A DNA stretch of 64,000 bases from Halomonas campaniensis. Lineage in GTDB: Bacteria; Pseudomonadota; Gammaproteobacteria; Pseudomonadales; Halomonadaceae. The notes beneath the pieces were generated by a model that worked only from the letters and a program-made list of their open reading frames with translations, was not told where the DNA came from and made no database searches. Shown piece by piece: positions 16,401-27,095 of this stretch. The stretch spans positions 1 through 64,000 of the forward strand of contig NZ_JACHZF010000012.1 in the NCBI RefSeq assembly GCF_014193375.1, given 5' to 3'. The translations under genes were made by a program, and so were the position numbers. The number at the start of each line of letters is the position of its first letter. Position 1 is the stretch's first letter.

Positions 16401-18284
16401 ATGCTGGCCCTCTCGCAGCTGAGCCGCGACGTGCTGCGCAGCCTGCGCGAGCACCTGCGGCCGCTGATCGCCTACCACCTCTTCTTCACCCTGCTGGCCT
16501 CGAGCCTGCTGCTGCCGGCCGTGGCCTGGAGCCTGACGCGGCTGCTCGGCCAGTTCGGCCGCCCGGTGATCACCAACGCCGAGCTGATCGACATCCTGAT
16601 GAGCACCGGCGGCGCGCTCTGGCTGCTGGCGGCCATCGGGCTGACCTTCCTGGTGCTCTACCTGCAGCAGGCCGGCATGATCCTGGTGGCCGTGCGGCCC
16701 CGGGACAACCATGTCCACCTGGCCTTCGAGGCGCTCTGGTCCACCCTGCGCCGCCTGCCGGCGCTGGCCGGGCTGGTGGTGGTGCAGGTCGGCGCCCACC
16801 TGCTGCTGGTGATCCCCGTGGCCTACGCCCTGGCCTGGCTCTACGGGGCCTTCCTGGGCGGGCTCGACCCCTACTACGTGCAGCGGGTCCGGCCACCGGC
16901 GCTGTGGCAGTTCCTGGCCATCGCCGGCCCGCTGGTGGTGGTCTGGGCGTCGATCGCCGCCACCCTCTACTTCCGCTGGATCCTGGCGCTGCCGCTGGTG
17001 GCGCTGGAGGCCCTGTCGCCCCGCGCGGCGCTCACGCGCAGCCACCGCCTGACCCACGGCCGCAAGGGCCCCATCGCCGTGGCGGTGATCGCCCTGCTGC
17101 TGGTGATCGTCGCCCTGCCCTTCCTGGCCAGCCTGCTCTTCGACCGGCTCTTCACCCCCATGCTGTGGTGGCTGCCGGAGCGCAACGCGGTGCTGGCCCC
17201 CGCCACCCTGGCCTACCTCACCGCCTACGTGCTGGTGACGCTGGCCATCACCTTCGCCGGCATCGCCGCCAATGCGCTGCTCTCGGCCTGCCTCTACCTG
17301 CGCCTGGCCCACCGCGAGCCGCGACCCGCCGCGCCGCCGGCGGACGCCCACCCGGGACGGCTGGCCTGGGCGGTGGAGCTGGGGGTAGTGGGCTTCGCGC
17401 TGGCCCAGGCGTGGCTGATCGTCAACAGCTTCGAGCTGCGCGACGAGGTGACGATCATCGCCCACCGGGGTAGCTCCATGGTCGCCCCGGAGAACACCCT
17501 GCCGGCGGTGCGGCGCGCCCTCGAGGACGGCGCCCACTACGTGGAGCTTGACGTGCGGCTGACCGCCGACGACCAGGTGGTGCTCTTCCACGACCGCAGC
17601 CTCGCCCGGCTGACCGGCGACCCGCGCCGCCTCGGCGAGCTGACCCGCGAGGAGCTGGCCGCCTTCGACGTGGGCAGCTGGTTCGGCGACGCCTTCGTCG
17701 GCGAGGGGATCGCCGGGCTGGACGAGGCGTTGGTGGCGGTGCGCGGCCGCAGCGCGCTGATGATCGACATGAAGCCGGACCCAGGCCGGGAGGTGGCGCT
17801 GGTGGAGGCGGTGATCGCCACCCTGGAGGAGGAGGCCCGCCTGCGCCGGGCCTGCCGGGAGGCGGCCGACGACGTGGCCGCGGCCGAGGCCTGCGGCGAG
17901 CCGGAGGTGATCGGCGAGACCCGCCTGGCGACCATGTCGCCGACCCTGGCCCGGGAGGCCAAGGCCCGCGAGCCGGGACTGCGCGTGACCCTACTGGCCC
18001 AGCTGGTGCTGCCCGGCACCCTGGACCGCCGCGGCTTCGATGCCCTGGGCCTGCGCCACAACCGCATCAGCGACAACGAGATCCGCCTGGCCCGCCACTA
18101 CGGCTACGAGGTGCATGCCTGGACCATCAACGACCGGGCACGCATGTCGCAGCTCATCGACCTGGGGGTGGACGCCATCATCACCGACCGCCCCGACCTG
18201 CTGGCCGAGCTGATCGAGGACCGCCGCGAGCTCAGCGACGGCGGCCTGCTGCTGGTGAAGCTGAGGAACTGGCTGAGGAGTTGA
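16401..18284 (+). CDS. Membrane-anchored glycerophosphodiester phosphodiesterase
   Basis: A 627-residue protein. Residues 1-345 hold a multi-span membrane region of the GPDPase_memb type. Residues 350-615 are the GDPD TIM-barrel domain, with the catalytic signature IIAHRGSSMVAPENT (His355), metal-ligand ELD in VELDVRL, and FHD (second catalytic His). It should hydrolyse glycerophosphodiesters to glycerol 3-phosphate and an alcohol; the side of the membrane is not certain. The insert ACREAADDVAAAEACGEPE in the barrel is Ala-rich and unusual. The product G3P could feed GlpD encoded 32 kb away. It ends at a second repeat family. Confidence 0.92.
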   Translation: MLALSQLSRDVLRSLREHLRPLIAYHLFFTLLASSLLLPAVAWSLTRLLGQFGRPVITNAELIDILMSTGGALWLLAAIGLTFLVLYLQQAGMILVAVRPRDNHVHLAFEALWSTLRRLPALAGLVVVQVGAHLLLVIPVAYALAWLYGAFLGGLDPYYVQRVRPPALWQFLAIAGPLVVVWASIAATLYFRWILALPLVALEALSPRAALTRSHRLTHGRKGPIAVAVIALLLVIVALPFLASLLFDRLFTPMLWWLPERNAVLAPATLAYLTAYVLVTLAITFAGIAANALLSACLYLRLAHREPRPAAPPADAHPGRLAWAVELGVVGFALAQAWLIVNSFELRDEVTIIAHRGSSMVAPENTLPAVRRALEDGAHYVELDVRLTADDQVVLFHDRSLARLTGDPRRLGELTREELAAFDVGSWFGDAFVGEGIAGLDEALVAVRGRSALMIDMKPDPGREVALVEAVIATLEEEARLRRACREAADDVAAAEACGEPEVIGETRLATMSPTLAREAKAREPGLRVTLLAQLVLPGTLDRRGFDALGLRHNRISDNEIRLARHYGYEVHAWTINDRARMSQLIDLGVDAIITDRPDLLAELIEDRRELSDGGLLLVKLRNWLRS

Positions 18285-18316
18285 AGGTGAGAGCTAACCA
18301 CCAGGGCTTTCTGATA

Positions 18317-18440
18317 CTGGTGGGAGCCCGATTTAGCGGTGGTCCGACATTTCGGCGATTGGCTGAGTTAGCAGCGTATGGTGACAGCAACCACCGGTAC
18401 CAACTCCGCCAATCGCCCGGGGGACCCGGGCTCCCACCAG
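18317..18440. repeat. Family-2 palindromic repeat, copy 1
   Basis: The left arm CTGGTGGGAGCCCG and the right arm CGGGCTCCCACCAG are inverted copies about 124 bp end to end. The left loop carries GGTGGTCCGACATTTCGGCG, the same core as the composite repeats beside the RAYT. It lies in the 413-base gap between the convergent GDPD gene and ggt. Confidence 0.82.
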
Positions 18441-18487
18441 TGGAGCCAGAGACAGTGGCCAAGCCAGGCACCAGTGGCACCATCCAT

Positions 18488-18514
18488 CGCCCGGCGGAGC
18501 CGGGCTCCCACCAG
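18488..18514. repeat. Family-2 repeat, solitary right arm
   Basis: CGCCCGGCGGAGCCGGGCTC followed by CCACCAG is a right arm without a matching left arm. It is identical to the right arm at 18641-18667, so it is probably the remnant of another copy. Confidence 0.75.
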
Positions 18515-18561
18515 AAGCCGAACCACCCGTGGCTTTTTCACTCCACCGAGACATGGCCCTA

Positions 18562-18667
18562 CTGGTGGGAGCCCGATTTATCGGGCGATGAATGAGTTGC
18601 CAAGGTGAGAAAAGCAAGCCAGCAAAGCCAACACCACCTTCGCCCGGCGGAGCCGGGCTCCCACCAG
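18562..18667. repeat. Family-2 palindromic repeat, copy 2
   Basis: This is a 106-bp element with inverted arms CTGGTGGGAGCCCG and CGGGCTCCCACCAG and an inner stem around TCGGGCGA and CGCCCGGC. It ends 31 bases before the ggt stop codon. Confidence 0.82.
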
Positions 18668-18697
18668 AACCAACAGTTGCCCGGGCAGCCCGCAGCG

Positions 18698-20530
18698 CTA
18701 CTCCCCCATCACCACCCCTTCACGGCGCGGGTCGGCGCCGCCGAAGAAGCCCTCCTCGGTGACCTGCAGCGCCTGCAGGCCGCTCACCAGCTCGCGCTCG
18801 CTGACCTCGTGACCGCGGGCGGCCAGGGCCTCCAGGGTCGCGGCGGGGAAGCGTCCCTCCTCCAGGAACACCGGCCCGCCCAGGGTAATGGCGTGGGGCA
18901 GGTCCAGGGCCTCCTGGGCGTCCAGGCCCCAGTCGAGCATGGCCACCAGCGCCTTGGCGGTGTAGTGGATGATCGCCGCGCCGCCCGGCGAGCCGAGGCT
19001 CGCCACCAGGTCACCGCTGTCGCGGTCGAACACCAGGGTCGGGCTCATGCTGGAGCGCGGCCGCTTGCCGGCCTCCACCCGGTTGGCGATGGGGTTGCCC
19101 GCCTCGTCCTCCGGGGTGAAGGAGAAGTCGGTGAGCTCGTTGTTGAGCAGGTAGCCACCCGGCAGGCCGGTGCCGCCATCGGCGAGGATCCGCGAGCCGA
19201 AGGCCGACTCGATGGTGGTGGTCATGGCGATGGCGTTGCCCTCCTCGTCGATGATGCTGATGTGGCTGGTGCCGTACTCGGGCTGGTCGGGGTGCTGCCC
19301 CCAGGCGGTGGCGAGCGCACCGGGGTTGCCCGCCTGGGCGCCGCCGCTGCCCAGGCTCTCCTCGCCGACCAGGTCGGCGCGCAGGGCCAGGTAGTCGGGA
19401 TCGAGCATCACCGACCAGTCGCCGCCCGGGGCCTCGACGAAGTCGGGGTCGGCGATGTAGCGGCCGCGGTCGGCGAAGGCCAGCCGCGCGGCCTCGAGGA
19501 ACCCGTGCAGCCAGGCCTCGCTCGGGATCCCGTCGGCCACCGGCTCCTCCACATCCGGCAGCGCATGGAGGATGCCGAGGATCTGCATCACGGTGAGGTG
19601 ACCCGACGAGGGCGGCGGGAAGCCGCAGACCCGCCAGAACTTCCAATCGGTGCAGATCGGGTCGCGCTGCCGGGCCGCATAGCCGGCCAGGTCCTCCACG
19701 CTGAGCGCCCCGGGCCGCTGGTGATGCTCCTGCACGCGGAAGGCCAGGTCCTTGGCGATATCGCCGGTGTGCAGCGCCGAGCTGCCCTGCTCGGCGATCT
19801 GGCGCAGGATCGCCCCGAGCGCCGGGTTCTTGAGCTGGTGGCCCTCCGCCAGGGGCTGGCCCTCCTCGTCGTAGTAGAAGGTCCCGCCCAGCGGGTCGTC
19901 GCGCAGCCGCTCCTCGCCGGCCAGGCTGGCATGCAGCCGGGGGCTGACGGCGAAGCCCTGCTCGGCCAGGGTGATCGCCGGGCCGAACAGCTCGGCCCAG
20001 GGCAGCCGGCCATGCGCCTCGTGGGCCATCTCCAGCATGCGCACCGTGCCCGGCACGCCCACCGAGAGGCCGCTGGCGGCGGCATCCATGAAGGCCAGCG
20101 GCTCGCCCTCCTCGTCGAGGAAGAGCTCGCCGTCCACCGCGGACGGCGCCGTCTCGCGGCCGTCGAAGGCGGTGACCTCTTCGCCGTCGTAGTGCATCAG
20201 GAAGGCCCCGCCGCCGATGCCGCTGGACTGGGGCTCCACCAGGGTCAGCACCATCTGCACGGCGATGGCGGCATCGATGGCGCTGCCTCCCGCCTTGAGC
20301 ACCTGGTAGCCGGCGTCGGTGGCCAGCGGGTTGGCGGCGGCCACGGCGAAGCGCTCGGTGGCCCAGCCGGGCTTCTCCTCGCTGCCGGAGCTGACCTCCG
20401 GGGCGATGGCCGGGATGTCGTACTGGAAGGCGACCTCGGCCTGGGCCGCGAGGGGCAGGCCGAGCATCAGCGCGGCGGTGAGCGGGACCAGCAGGCGGCG
20501 GCGGAAGGGAACGGCGGGCGAAACGGTCAT
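18698..20530 (-). CDS. ggt: Gamma-glutamyltranspeptidase precursor
   Basis: A 610-residue periplasmic Ntn-hydrolase precursor. It has a signal peptide (cleavage near AAQA, residue 31), the large-subunit GGSAIDAAIAVQMVLTLVEPQSSGIGGG motif (81-108), and the autoprocessing Thr421 in EYGTSHISIID, which starts the small subunit. It cleaves glutathione and other gamma-glutamyl compounds and transfers the glutamyl group. AAGGAG lies 9 bases before the ATG. The gene is monocistronic: a repeat cluster follows the stop, and a terminator and repeat lie between it and ppsA upstream. The length is slightly above E. coli Ggt (580). Confidence 0.95.
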   Translation of the reverse strand: MTVSPAVPFRRRLLVPLTAALMLGLPLAAQAEVAFQYDIPAIAPEVSSGSEEKPGWATERFAVAAANPLATDAGYQVLKAGGSAIDAAIAVQMVLTLVEPQSSGIGGGAFLMHYDGEEVTAFDGRETAPSAVDGELFLDEEGEPLAFMDAAASGLSVGVPGTVRMLEMAHEAHGRLPWAELFGPAITLAEQGFAVSPRLHASLAGEERLRDDPLGGTFYYDEEGQPLAEGHQLKNPALGAILRQIAEQGSSALHTGDIAKDLAFRVQEHHQRPGALSVEDLAGYAARQRDPICTDWKFWRVCGFPPPSSGHLTVMQILGILHALPDVEEPVADGIPSEAWLHGFLEAARLAFADRGRYIADPDFVEAPGGDWSVMLDPDYLALRADLVGEESLGSGGAQAGNPGALATAWGQHPDQPEYGTSHISIIDEEGNAIAMTTTIESAFGSRILADGGTGLPGGYLLNNELTDFSFTPEDEAGNPIANRVEAGKRPRSSMSPTLVFDRDSGDLVASLGSPGGAAIIHYTAKALVAMLDWGLDAQEALDLPHAITLGGPVFLEEGRFPAATLEALAARGHEVSERELVSGLQALQVTEEGFFGGADPRREGVVMGE

Positions 20531-20610
20531 GGGACAGGCTCCTTGTCACTGTGAATCGACGCGGTGAATCGTCGCTGTGAATCGCGTGGGGGAGTCTGAC
20601 AGCATAGACG

Positions 20611-20647
20611 AAAGGCGCCCGGCCGACGGGGGTCGACCGGGCGCCTT
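20611..20647 (-). terminator. ppsA: Terminator downstream of ppsA
   Basis: A long stem of about 15 bp (AAAGGCGCCCGG with CCGGGCGCCTTT, plus inner GTCGAC pairs) lies past the ppsA end. Both flanks can give a short T-run, so it may work on either strand. Confidence 0.7.
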
Positions 20648-20654
20648 TATGGTG

Positions 20655-20772
20655 AGAGGCAAGCTCGTTGGGCGATGGAAACCGAATGTCTCCCCGTGGG
20701 GTCTCCACACGTTCGAGCCACCCGCCGGACGCCTGGCGGCGCCAGTCGCGCAGCGGAGCTGCCCTCCTACAA
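20655..20772. repeat. Family-1 palindromic repeat, copy H (degenerate left arm)
   Basis: The right arm is intact (GGCGGCGCCAGTCGCGCAGC to GCCCTCCTACA). The left arm has decayed (GAGAGGCAAGCTCGTTGGGC). It lies between the ppsA stop and the terminator upstream of ggt. Confidence 0.75.
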
Positions 20773-20814
20773 GGCAGTCTCAGGCGGTGTCAGCCGACGT
20801 TGCCGCCAATCGCC

Positions 20815-23187
20815 TTAGCCCAGCGTTTCGCCGGCCAGCATGAACCAGGTCTCGAGCACGGCATCCGGGTTGAGCGACACCGAGTCGATGCCCTGCTCCA
20901 TCAGCCACTTGGCCAGGTCCGGGTGATCCGACGGGCCCTGCCCGCAGATGCCGATGTACTTGCCCTGGGCGCGGCAGGCCTGGATGGCCATGGCCAGCAG
21001 CTTCTTGACGGCCGGGTTCCGCTCGTCGAACAGGTGGGCGACGATGCCGGAGTCGCGATCCAGGCCCAGGGTGAGCTGGGTCAGGTCGTTGGAGCCGATG
21101 GAGAAGCCGTCGAAGTGCTCGAGGAACTCGTCGGCCAGCAGGGCGTTGGCCGGCAGCTCGCACATCATGATCACCCTGAGCCCGTTGTCGCCGCGCTTCA
21201 GGCCATTGGCGGCGAGCAGTTCGACCACCTCGCGGGCCTCGTCGGTGGTGCGCACGAAGGGCACCATGATCTCGACGTTGTCCAGGCCCATCTCCTCGCG
21301 GACCCGCTTGAGCGCCCGGCACTCCAGCTCGAAGCAGGGGCGGAAGGAGTCGGAGATGTAGCGCGCGGCGCCGCGGAAGCCCAGCATCGGGTTCTCCTCG
21401 CCGGGCTCGTAGAGCTTGCCGCCGATCAGGTTCTCGTACTCGTTGGACTTGAAGTCCGACAGGCGCACGATGACCGGCTGGGGGTGGAAGGCGGCGGCCA
21501 GGGTGGAGATGCCCTCGACCAGCTTGTCGACGTAGAAGTCCACCGGGCTGGCGTAGCCGGCGGTGCGCAGGTCGATGGTCTGCTGCAGGTCGGCGGGCAG
21601 GGTGTCGTACTCGAGCAGCGCCTTGGGGTGCACGCCGATCATGCGGTTGATGATGAACTCCAGGCGCGCCAGGCCGACGCCGGCGTTGGGCAGGCTGGCG
21701 AAGCCGAAGGCGCGGTCGGGGTTGCCGACGTTCATCATGATCTTGAAGGGGATCTCGGGCATGGCGTCGACGCTGGTCACCCGGCGGTCGAACTCCAGCA
21801 GCCCCTCGTAGACGTGGCCGGTGTCGCCCTCGGCACAGGAGACGGTGACGTCGCGGCCGTCGGCCAGCACCTCGGTGGCGTCGCCGCAGCCTACCACCGC
21901 CGGGATGCCGAGCTCGCGGGCGATGATCGCCGCGTGGCAGGTCCGGCCGCCGCGGTTGGTGACGATGGCCGAGGCGCGCTTCATGATCGGCTCCCAATCG
22001 GGGTCGGTCATGTCGGTGACCAGCACGTCGCCGGGCTTGACCTTGTCCATATCGTCCGGGGAGAAGACCACCTTGACCGCGCCCTGGCCGATGCGCTGGC
22101 CGATGGCACGGCCGGCCACCAGGGTGCGGCCCTTCTCCTTGAGCTGGAAGCGCTCGAGCTTGCCGCCCTCCTGCTGGGAGACCACGGTCTCGGGACGCGC
22201 CTGGACGATGTAGAGCTCGCCGTCGTCGCCGTCCAGGGCCCACTCGATGTCCATGGGACGCTGATAGTGCTGCTCGATGGTCACCGCCTGGCGGGCCAGG
22301 GCCATCACCTGCTCGTCGTTGATGCAGAAGCGGCCGCGCTCCTTGAGCGGGACGTCCACGGTCTCCACGGACTTGCCGGCGCTGGCCTCCTGGCCGTAGA
22401 CCATCTTGATCAGCTTGGAGCCCAGGTTGCGGCGCAGCACGGCGGGGCGGCCGGCGGCGAGCGTCGGCTTGTGGACGTAGAACTCGTCAGGGTTCACCGC
22501 GCCCTGCACCACCGTCTCGCCCAGCCCCCAGGAGGCGGTGACGAAGACCGCATCGCGGTAGCCGGACTCGGTGTCCAGGGTGAACATCACGCCGGAGGCG
22601 CCGGTCTCGGAGCGCACCATCTTCTGTACGCCGGCCGAGAGGGCCACGTTCTCGTGGGCGTAGCCGCGGTGCACGCGGTAGGAGATGGCGCGGTCGTTGA
22701 ACAGCGAGGCGAACACCTCGTGCACGGCGCGCTTGATGTTGTCGAAGCCCTCGATGTTGAGGAAGGTCTCCTGCTGGCCGGCGAAGGAGGCGTCCGGCAG
22801 GTCCTCGGCGGTGGCCGAGGAGCGCACGGCGACCTTGAGGTTGGGGTGCTGGGCAAGCAGCTGGTCGTAGGCGGTGCGCAGGTGCTGCTCGAAGGTGGGC
22901 GGCAGCGGGGTGTCGATGACCCACTGGCGGATCTCGGCACCGACGCGGGCCAGCTCGCCCACGTCATCGACGTCGAGCCGGGCCAGCGCCTGGTTGATCC
23001 GGTCGTTGAGCCCCTCGTGGGAGAGGAACTCGCGGTAGGCGTGGGCGGTGGTCGCGAAGCCACCGGGAACGGTCACCCCGGCACCGGAGAGGTTGGAGAT
23101 CATCTCGCCGAGGGAGGCGTTCTTGCCCCCGACCCGGTCGACGTCGTCCATGCCCAGCTGATCGAACCACAGAATGTAATCGTCCAC
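20815..23187 (-). CDS. ppsA: Phosphoenolpyruvate synthase
   Basis: A 790-residue PEP synthase (E. coli 792). It has the ATP-grasp N-terminal domain ([24 protein letters not shown], 121-144), the swivelling phosphohistidine domain with [13 protein letters not shown] (His418 catalytic; Thr416 is the expected phosphorylation target of PpsR) and the C-terminal PEP/pyruvate barrel ([16 protein letters not shown]). It converts pyruvate, ATP and water to PEP, AMP and phosphate for gluconeogenesis. The start is GTG at 23187, with GGGAGG just upstream. The ppsR regulator is divergent, 271 bases away; that gap holds no element I can name. Confidence 0.96.
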   Translation of the reverse strand: MDDYILWFDQLGMDDVDRVGGKNASLGEMISNLSGAGVTVPGGFATTAHAYREFLSHEGLNDRINQALARLDVDDVGELARVGAEIRQWVIDTPLPPTFEQHLRTAYDQLLAQHPNLKVAVRSSATAEDLPDASFAGQQETFLNIEGFDNIKRAVHEVFASLFNDRAISYRVHRGYAHENVALSAGVQKMVRSETGASGVMFTLDTESGYRDAVFVTASWGLGETVVQGAVNPDEFYVHKPTLAAGRPAVLRRNLGSKLIKMVYGQEASAGKSVETVDVPLKERGRFCINDEQVMALARQAVTIEQHYQRPMDIEWALDGDDGELYIVQARPETVVSQQEGGKLERFQLKEKGRTLVAGRAIGQRIGQGAVKVVFSPDDMDKVKPGDVLVTDMTDPDWEPIMKRASAIVTNRGGRTCHAAIIARELGIPAVVGCGDATEVLADGRDVTVSCAEGDTGHVYEGLLEFDRRVTSVDAMPEIPFKIMMNVGNPDRAFGFASLPNAGVGLARLEFIINRMIGVHPKALLEYDTLPADLQQTIDLRTAGYASPVDFYVDKLVEGISTLAAAFHPQPVIVRLSDFKSNEYENLIGGKLYEPGEENPMLGFRGAARYISDSFRPCFELECRALKRVREEMGLDNVEIMVPFVRTTDEAREVVELLAANGLKRGDNGLRVIMMCELPANALLADEFLEHFDGFSIGSNDLTQLTLGLDRDSGIVAHLFDERNPAVKKLLAMAIQACRAQGKYIGICGQGPSDHPDLAKWLMEQGIDSVSLNPDAVLETWFMLAGETLG

Positions 23188-23458
23188 GTGACCTCCCAGT
23201 ATATCGACGATGGGGCTTCATGCCGGTTGACGATGTCCTGCGCACGGGCATGAAGGGATGGTCGCGACTCTAACAGCGGCCGACCATATTCGCCATTGGT
23301 CTAACATCGAAGTCACTGGAGGATTTTTACAACAATCCGGGGAATTGCCGCATTTCTGTAGTCATCGGGCGTCCAGCGTCGAGGATCCTGCGGCTTGTCG
23401 CCGGGCGGACAGGCATCGACAATGGGGGATCCCTTTCCCAGCCGACAGCGACACCGCC

Positions 23459-24292
23459 ATGACCCGTACCGCCTTCTTCATCTCCGACGGCACCGGCATC
23501 ACCGCCGAGAGCCTGGGCCGCAGCCTGCTGGCCCAGTTCGAGAACGTCGAGATCCGCATGCTGACCAAGCCCTACATCGACACGGTGGAGAAGGCCCACG
23601 ACCTGGTGCAGGTGATCAACGGCGCCGCGGTGAGCGACGGCGAGCAGCCGATCATCATCGATACCATCGTCGACGGCGCGATCCGCCAGGTGATCCGCGA
23701 GGCCGAGGGCTTCAAGATCGACATCTTCTCGACCTTCCTCGAGCCCCTGGAGCAGGAGCTGGCGACCCACTCCAGCTACACCGTGGGGCGCACCCACTCC
23801 ATCGGCAAGGATGAGGTCTACATGGACCGCATCCACTCGGTGCACTTCGCCCTGGACAACGACGACGGCGCCCGCACCCACCAGTACGACAAGGCCGACG
23901 TGATCCTGATCGGCGTCTCGCGCTGCGGCAAGACCCCGACCTCGCTCTACCTGGCCCTGCAGTTCGGCATCCGGGCGGCCAACTACCCGCTCACCGAGGA
24001 CGACCTGGACGAGGATGGCTCGCTCAAGCTGCCCCGCGCCCTGGCCGCCCACCGCCACAAGCTGTTCGGCCTGACCATCGACCCGCGCCGGCTGGCGGCG
24101 ATCCGCCACGAGCGCCGGCCCAACAGCCGCTACAGCTCCATGGACCAGTGCGTCCAGGAGGTGGGCCAGGCCGAGGGCCTCTACCGCCAGATGCATATCC
24201 CCTTCATCGACACCACCCGCTTCTCGGTGGAGGAGATCTCCACCCGGATGATCGCCGAGGTGGGGCTGAAGCGGCGGTTTTCGCCGCGGTAA
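23459..24292 (+). CDS. ppsR: PEP synthetase regulatory protein (kinase/pyrophosphorylase)
   Basis: A 277-residue DUF299-family protein, the same length as E. coli PpsR. It phosphorylates a threonine beside the catalytic His of PpsA with ADP and reverses this with phosphate. The P-loop GVSRCGKT is at 152-159, and the N-terminal [16 protein letters not shown] is the family start. I chose ATG at 23459 because upstream in-frame sequence has no family similarity. The ribosome-binding site is weak. Its placement divergent to ppsA fits the enzyme-regulator pair. Confidence 0.93.
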   Translation: MTRTAFFISDGTGITAESLGRSLLAQFENVEIRMLTKPYIDTVEKAHDLVQVINGAAVSDGEQPIIIDTIVDGAIRQVIREAEGFKIDIFSTFLEPLEQELATHSSYTVGRTHSIGKDEVYMDRIHSVHFALDNDDGARTHQYDKADVILIGVSRCGKTPTSLYLALQFGIRAANYPLTEDDLDEDGSLKLPRALAAHRHKLFGLTIDPRRLAAIRHERRPNSRYSSMDQCVQEVGQAEGLYRQMHIPFIDTTRFSVEEISTRMIAEVGLKRRFSPR

Positions 24293-24301
24293 GCGCCGGG
24301 T

Positions 24302-24424
24302 TGTAGGAGGCCAGCTCTGCTGGGCGATGGAGGCCGCAGGCCTCCCGGCGATGGCTAACTAACCACGGGCACACCGCCGGGCGCCTGATCGGCGCCAGTC
24401 GCGCAGCGGAGCTGCCCTCCTACA
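24302..24424. repeat. Family-1 palindromic repeat, copy I
   Basis: This is a complete element, TGTAGGAGGCC to CCCTCCTACA, 10 bases after the ppsR stop and 15 bases before the stop of the convergent CoA-transferase gene. Confidence 0.85.
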
Positions 24425-24438
24425 GGTATCGGCTGACC

Positions 24439-25644
24439 TCATTTCACTACTCCGGCCTTCCGTAACCTGGCGATATCGTCCGGCGTCAGGCCCATCTCGG
24501 CGAGGATCGCGTCGCTGTCCTGGCCGAGGCGTGGCGGGGCCACCTCGCTGGTGGCGGAGTCACCGTCGAAGCGCAGCGGGTTGGCCACCTGGGGCACCTC
24601 GAGCTCGCCCCGCGTCAGCTGGCGGTGCAGCCGGCGATGCTGCACCTGGGGGTCGTCGAACACCTCGGTGAGGGTGTTGATCGGCCCCGCGGGGATGCCG
24701 CGCGCTTCCAGCTCGGCGAGCCATTCGTCCCGCGAACGGGACATGAGGATCGCCTGGATCATCGGCACCAGCACCTGGCGGTTGCCGACCCGCGCCGCGT
24801 TGGTGGCGTAGGCCGGGTCCTCGGCCCACTCCGGATGGCCGAGCAGCGCGGCGAAACGGGCGAACTGGGCGTCGTTGCCCACGGTGAGGACCAGGTGGCC
24901 ATCGGCACAGGCGAAGGCCTGGTAGGGCACGATATTGGGGTGGGCGTTGCCGTGACGCTCGGGGTCACGGCCCGACACCAGGGCGTTGAGGGCCTGGTTG
25001 GCCAGGGTGGCCACCTGGACGTCGAGCAGCGCCACGTCCACGTGCCGCCCCACGCCGGTACGCGCCCGCTCCTGCAGCGCCGCCAGCACCCCTACGGTGG
25101 CGTAGAGCCCGGTCATCACGTCGGTGATCGCCACGCCGGTCTTCATCGGCATGCCGTCGGCCTCGCCGGAGAGGCTCATCAGCCCGCCCATGGCCTGGAT
25201 CATGAAGTCGTAGCCGGCGCGGTGGGCGTAGGGGCCGTCCTGGCCGAAGCCGGTGATGGAGCAGCCGATCAGCCGCGGGTTGAGGGCCCTGAGACTCGCG
25301 TAGTCGAGGCCGTACTTCTCGAGCCCGCCGACCTTGAAGTTCTCCAGCAGGATATCGGCGCCCTCGGCCAGGCGGCGGATCAGCGCCTGCCCCTCCTCGG
25401 CGGCGATGTCCACGGCCAGCGACTGCTTGCCGCGGTTGGCGCAGAGGTAGTAGGCGGCGACCTTCTCCACCCGATCCGCCTCGGCGAGCCACGGCGGCCC
25501 CCAGCCGCGAGTGTCGTCGCCGCGCTCGGGGTGCTCGATCTTGATCACCCGGGCGCCCAGGTCGGCGAGCAGCTGGCCGGCCCAGGGGCCGGCCAGCACC
25601 CGCGACATGTCGAGCACCGTGATGCCCTCAAGCGGTCCGCTCAT
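24439..25644 (-). CDS. CaiB/BaiF-family CoA-transferase, probable succinyl-CoA:glutarate CoA-transferase
   Basis: A 401-residue class III CoA-transferase. Family motifs are LDMSRVLAGPWAGQLLADLGA (17-37) and the region VIKIEHPERGDDTRGWGPP with the expected catalytic Asp of the family further on. It moves CoA between carboxylic acids. Its neighbour upstream on the same strand is glutaryl-CoA dehydrogenase, so activation of glutarate to glutaryl-CoA is the likely reaction, as in the mammalian SUGCT enzyme (inference from context). The ATG at 25644 has AAGGAG 6 bases upstream and is preferred to an upstream GTG. It is separated from gcdH by a long palindrome. Confidence 0.88.
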   Translation of the reverse strand: MSGPLEGITVLDMSRVLAGPWAGQLLADLGARVIKIEHPERGDDTRGWGPPWLAEADRVEKVAAYYLCANRGKQSLAVDIAAEEGQALIRRLAEGADILLENFKVGGLEKYGLDYASLRALNPRLIGCSITGFGQDGPYAHRAGYDFMIQAMGGLMSLSGEADGMPMKTGVAITDVMTGLYATVGVLAALQERARTGVGRHVDVALLDVQVATLANQALNALVSGRDPERHGNAHPNIVPYQAFACADGHLVLTVGNDAQFARFAALLGHPEWAEDPAYATNAARVGNRQVLVPMIQAILMSRSRDEWLAELEARGIPAGPINTLTEVFDDPQVQHRRLHRQLTRGELEVPQVANPLRFDGDSATSEVAPPRLGQDSDAILAEMGLTPDDIARLRKAGVVK

Positions 25645-25699
25645 CTTGAGCTCCTTGCTACCGTGTGCCGATAGTGGCACCACTCGGGGCTGACCCGGC

Positions 25700-25785
25700 G
25701 GCAGGGCGTCGAGGAGGCGCTGTGAATACGTCCCTGTACGCTACCTCGGCCATCCATGGTCCTCGGACCTCCTCTACGCCCTGCC
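25700..25785. repeat. 86-bp long-arm palindrome between gcdH and the CoA-transferase gene
   Basis: The arms GGCAGGGCGTCGAGGAGG (25700-25717) and CCTCCTCTACGCCCTGCC (25768-25785) pair over 18 bases with one mismatch. The loop has a smaller CGGCCATCCATGG element. The sequence differs from families 1 and 2. It could be a REP-type structure or a transcript-end hairpin for gcdH. Confidence 0.75.
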
Positions 25786-25816
25786 CCCGGCGCCCCGCGT
25801 TTTCATCAGCTTTTTA

Positions 25817-26998
<1,182 letters not shown>

Positions 26999-27095
26999 GG
27001 GGTGGGCTCCAGGGTGGCGTGTCCGGAATAATGTCTACATTTTTATCAAATGTAGACCAAGGAACCCCGCCTGCCAAGTCCCGTCGACGAAAACC

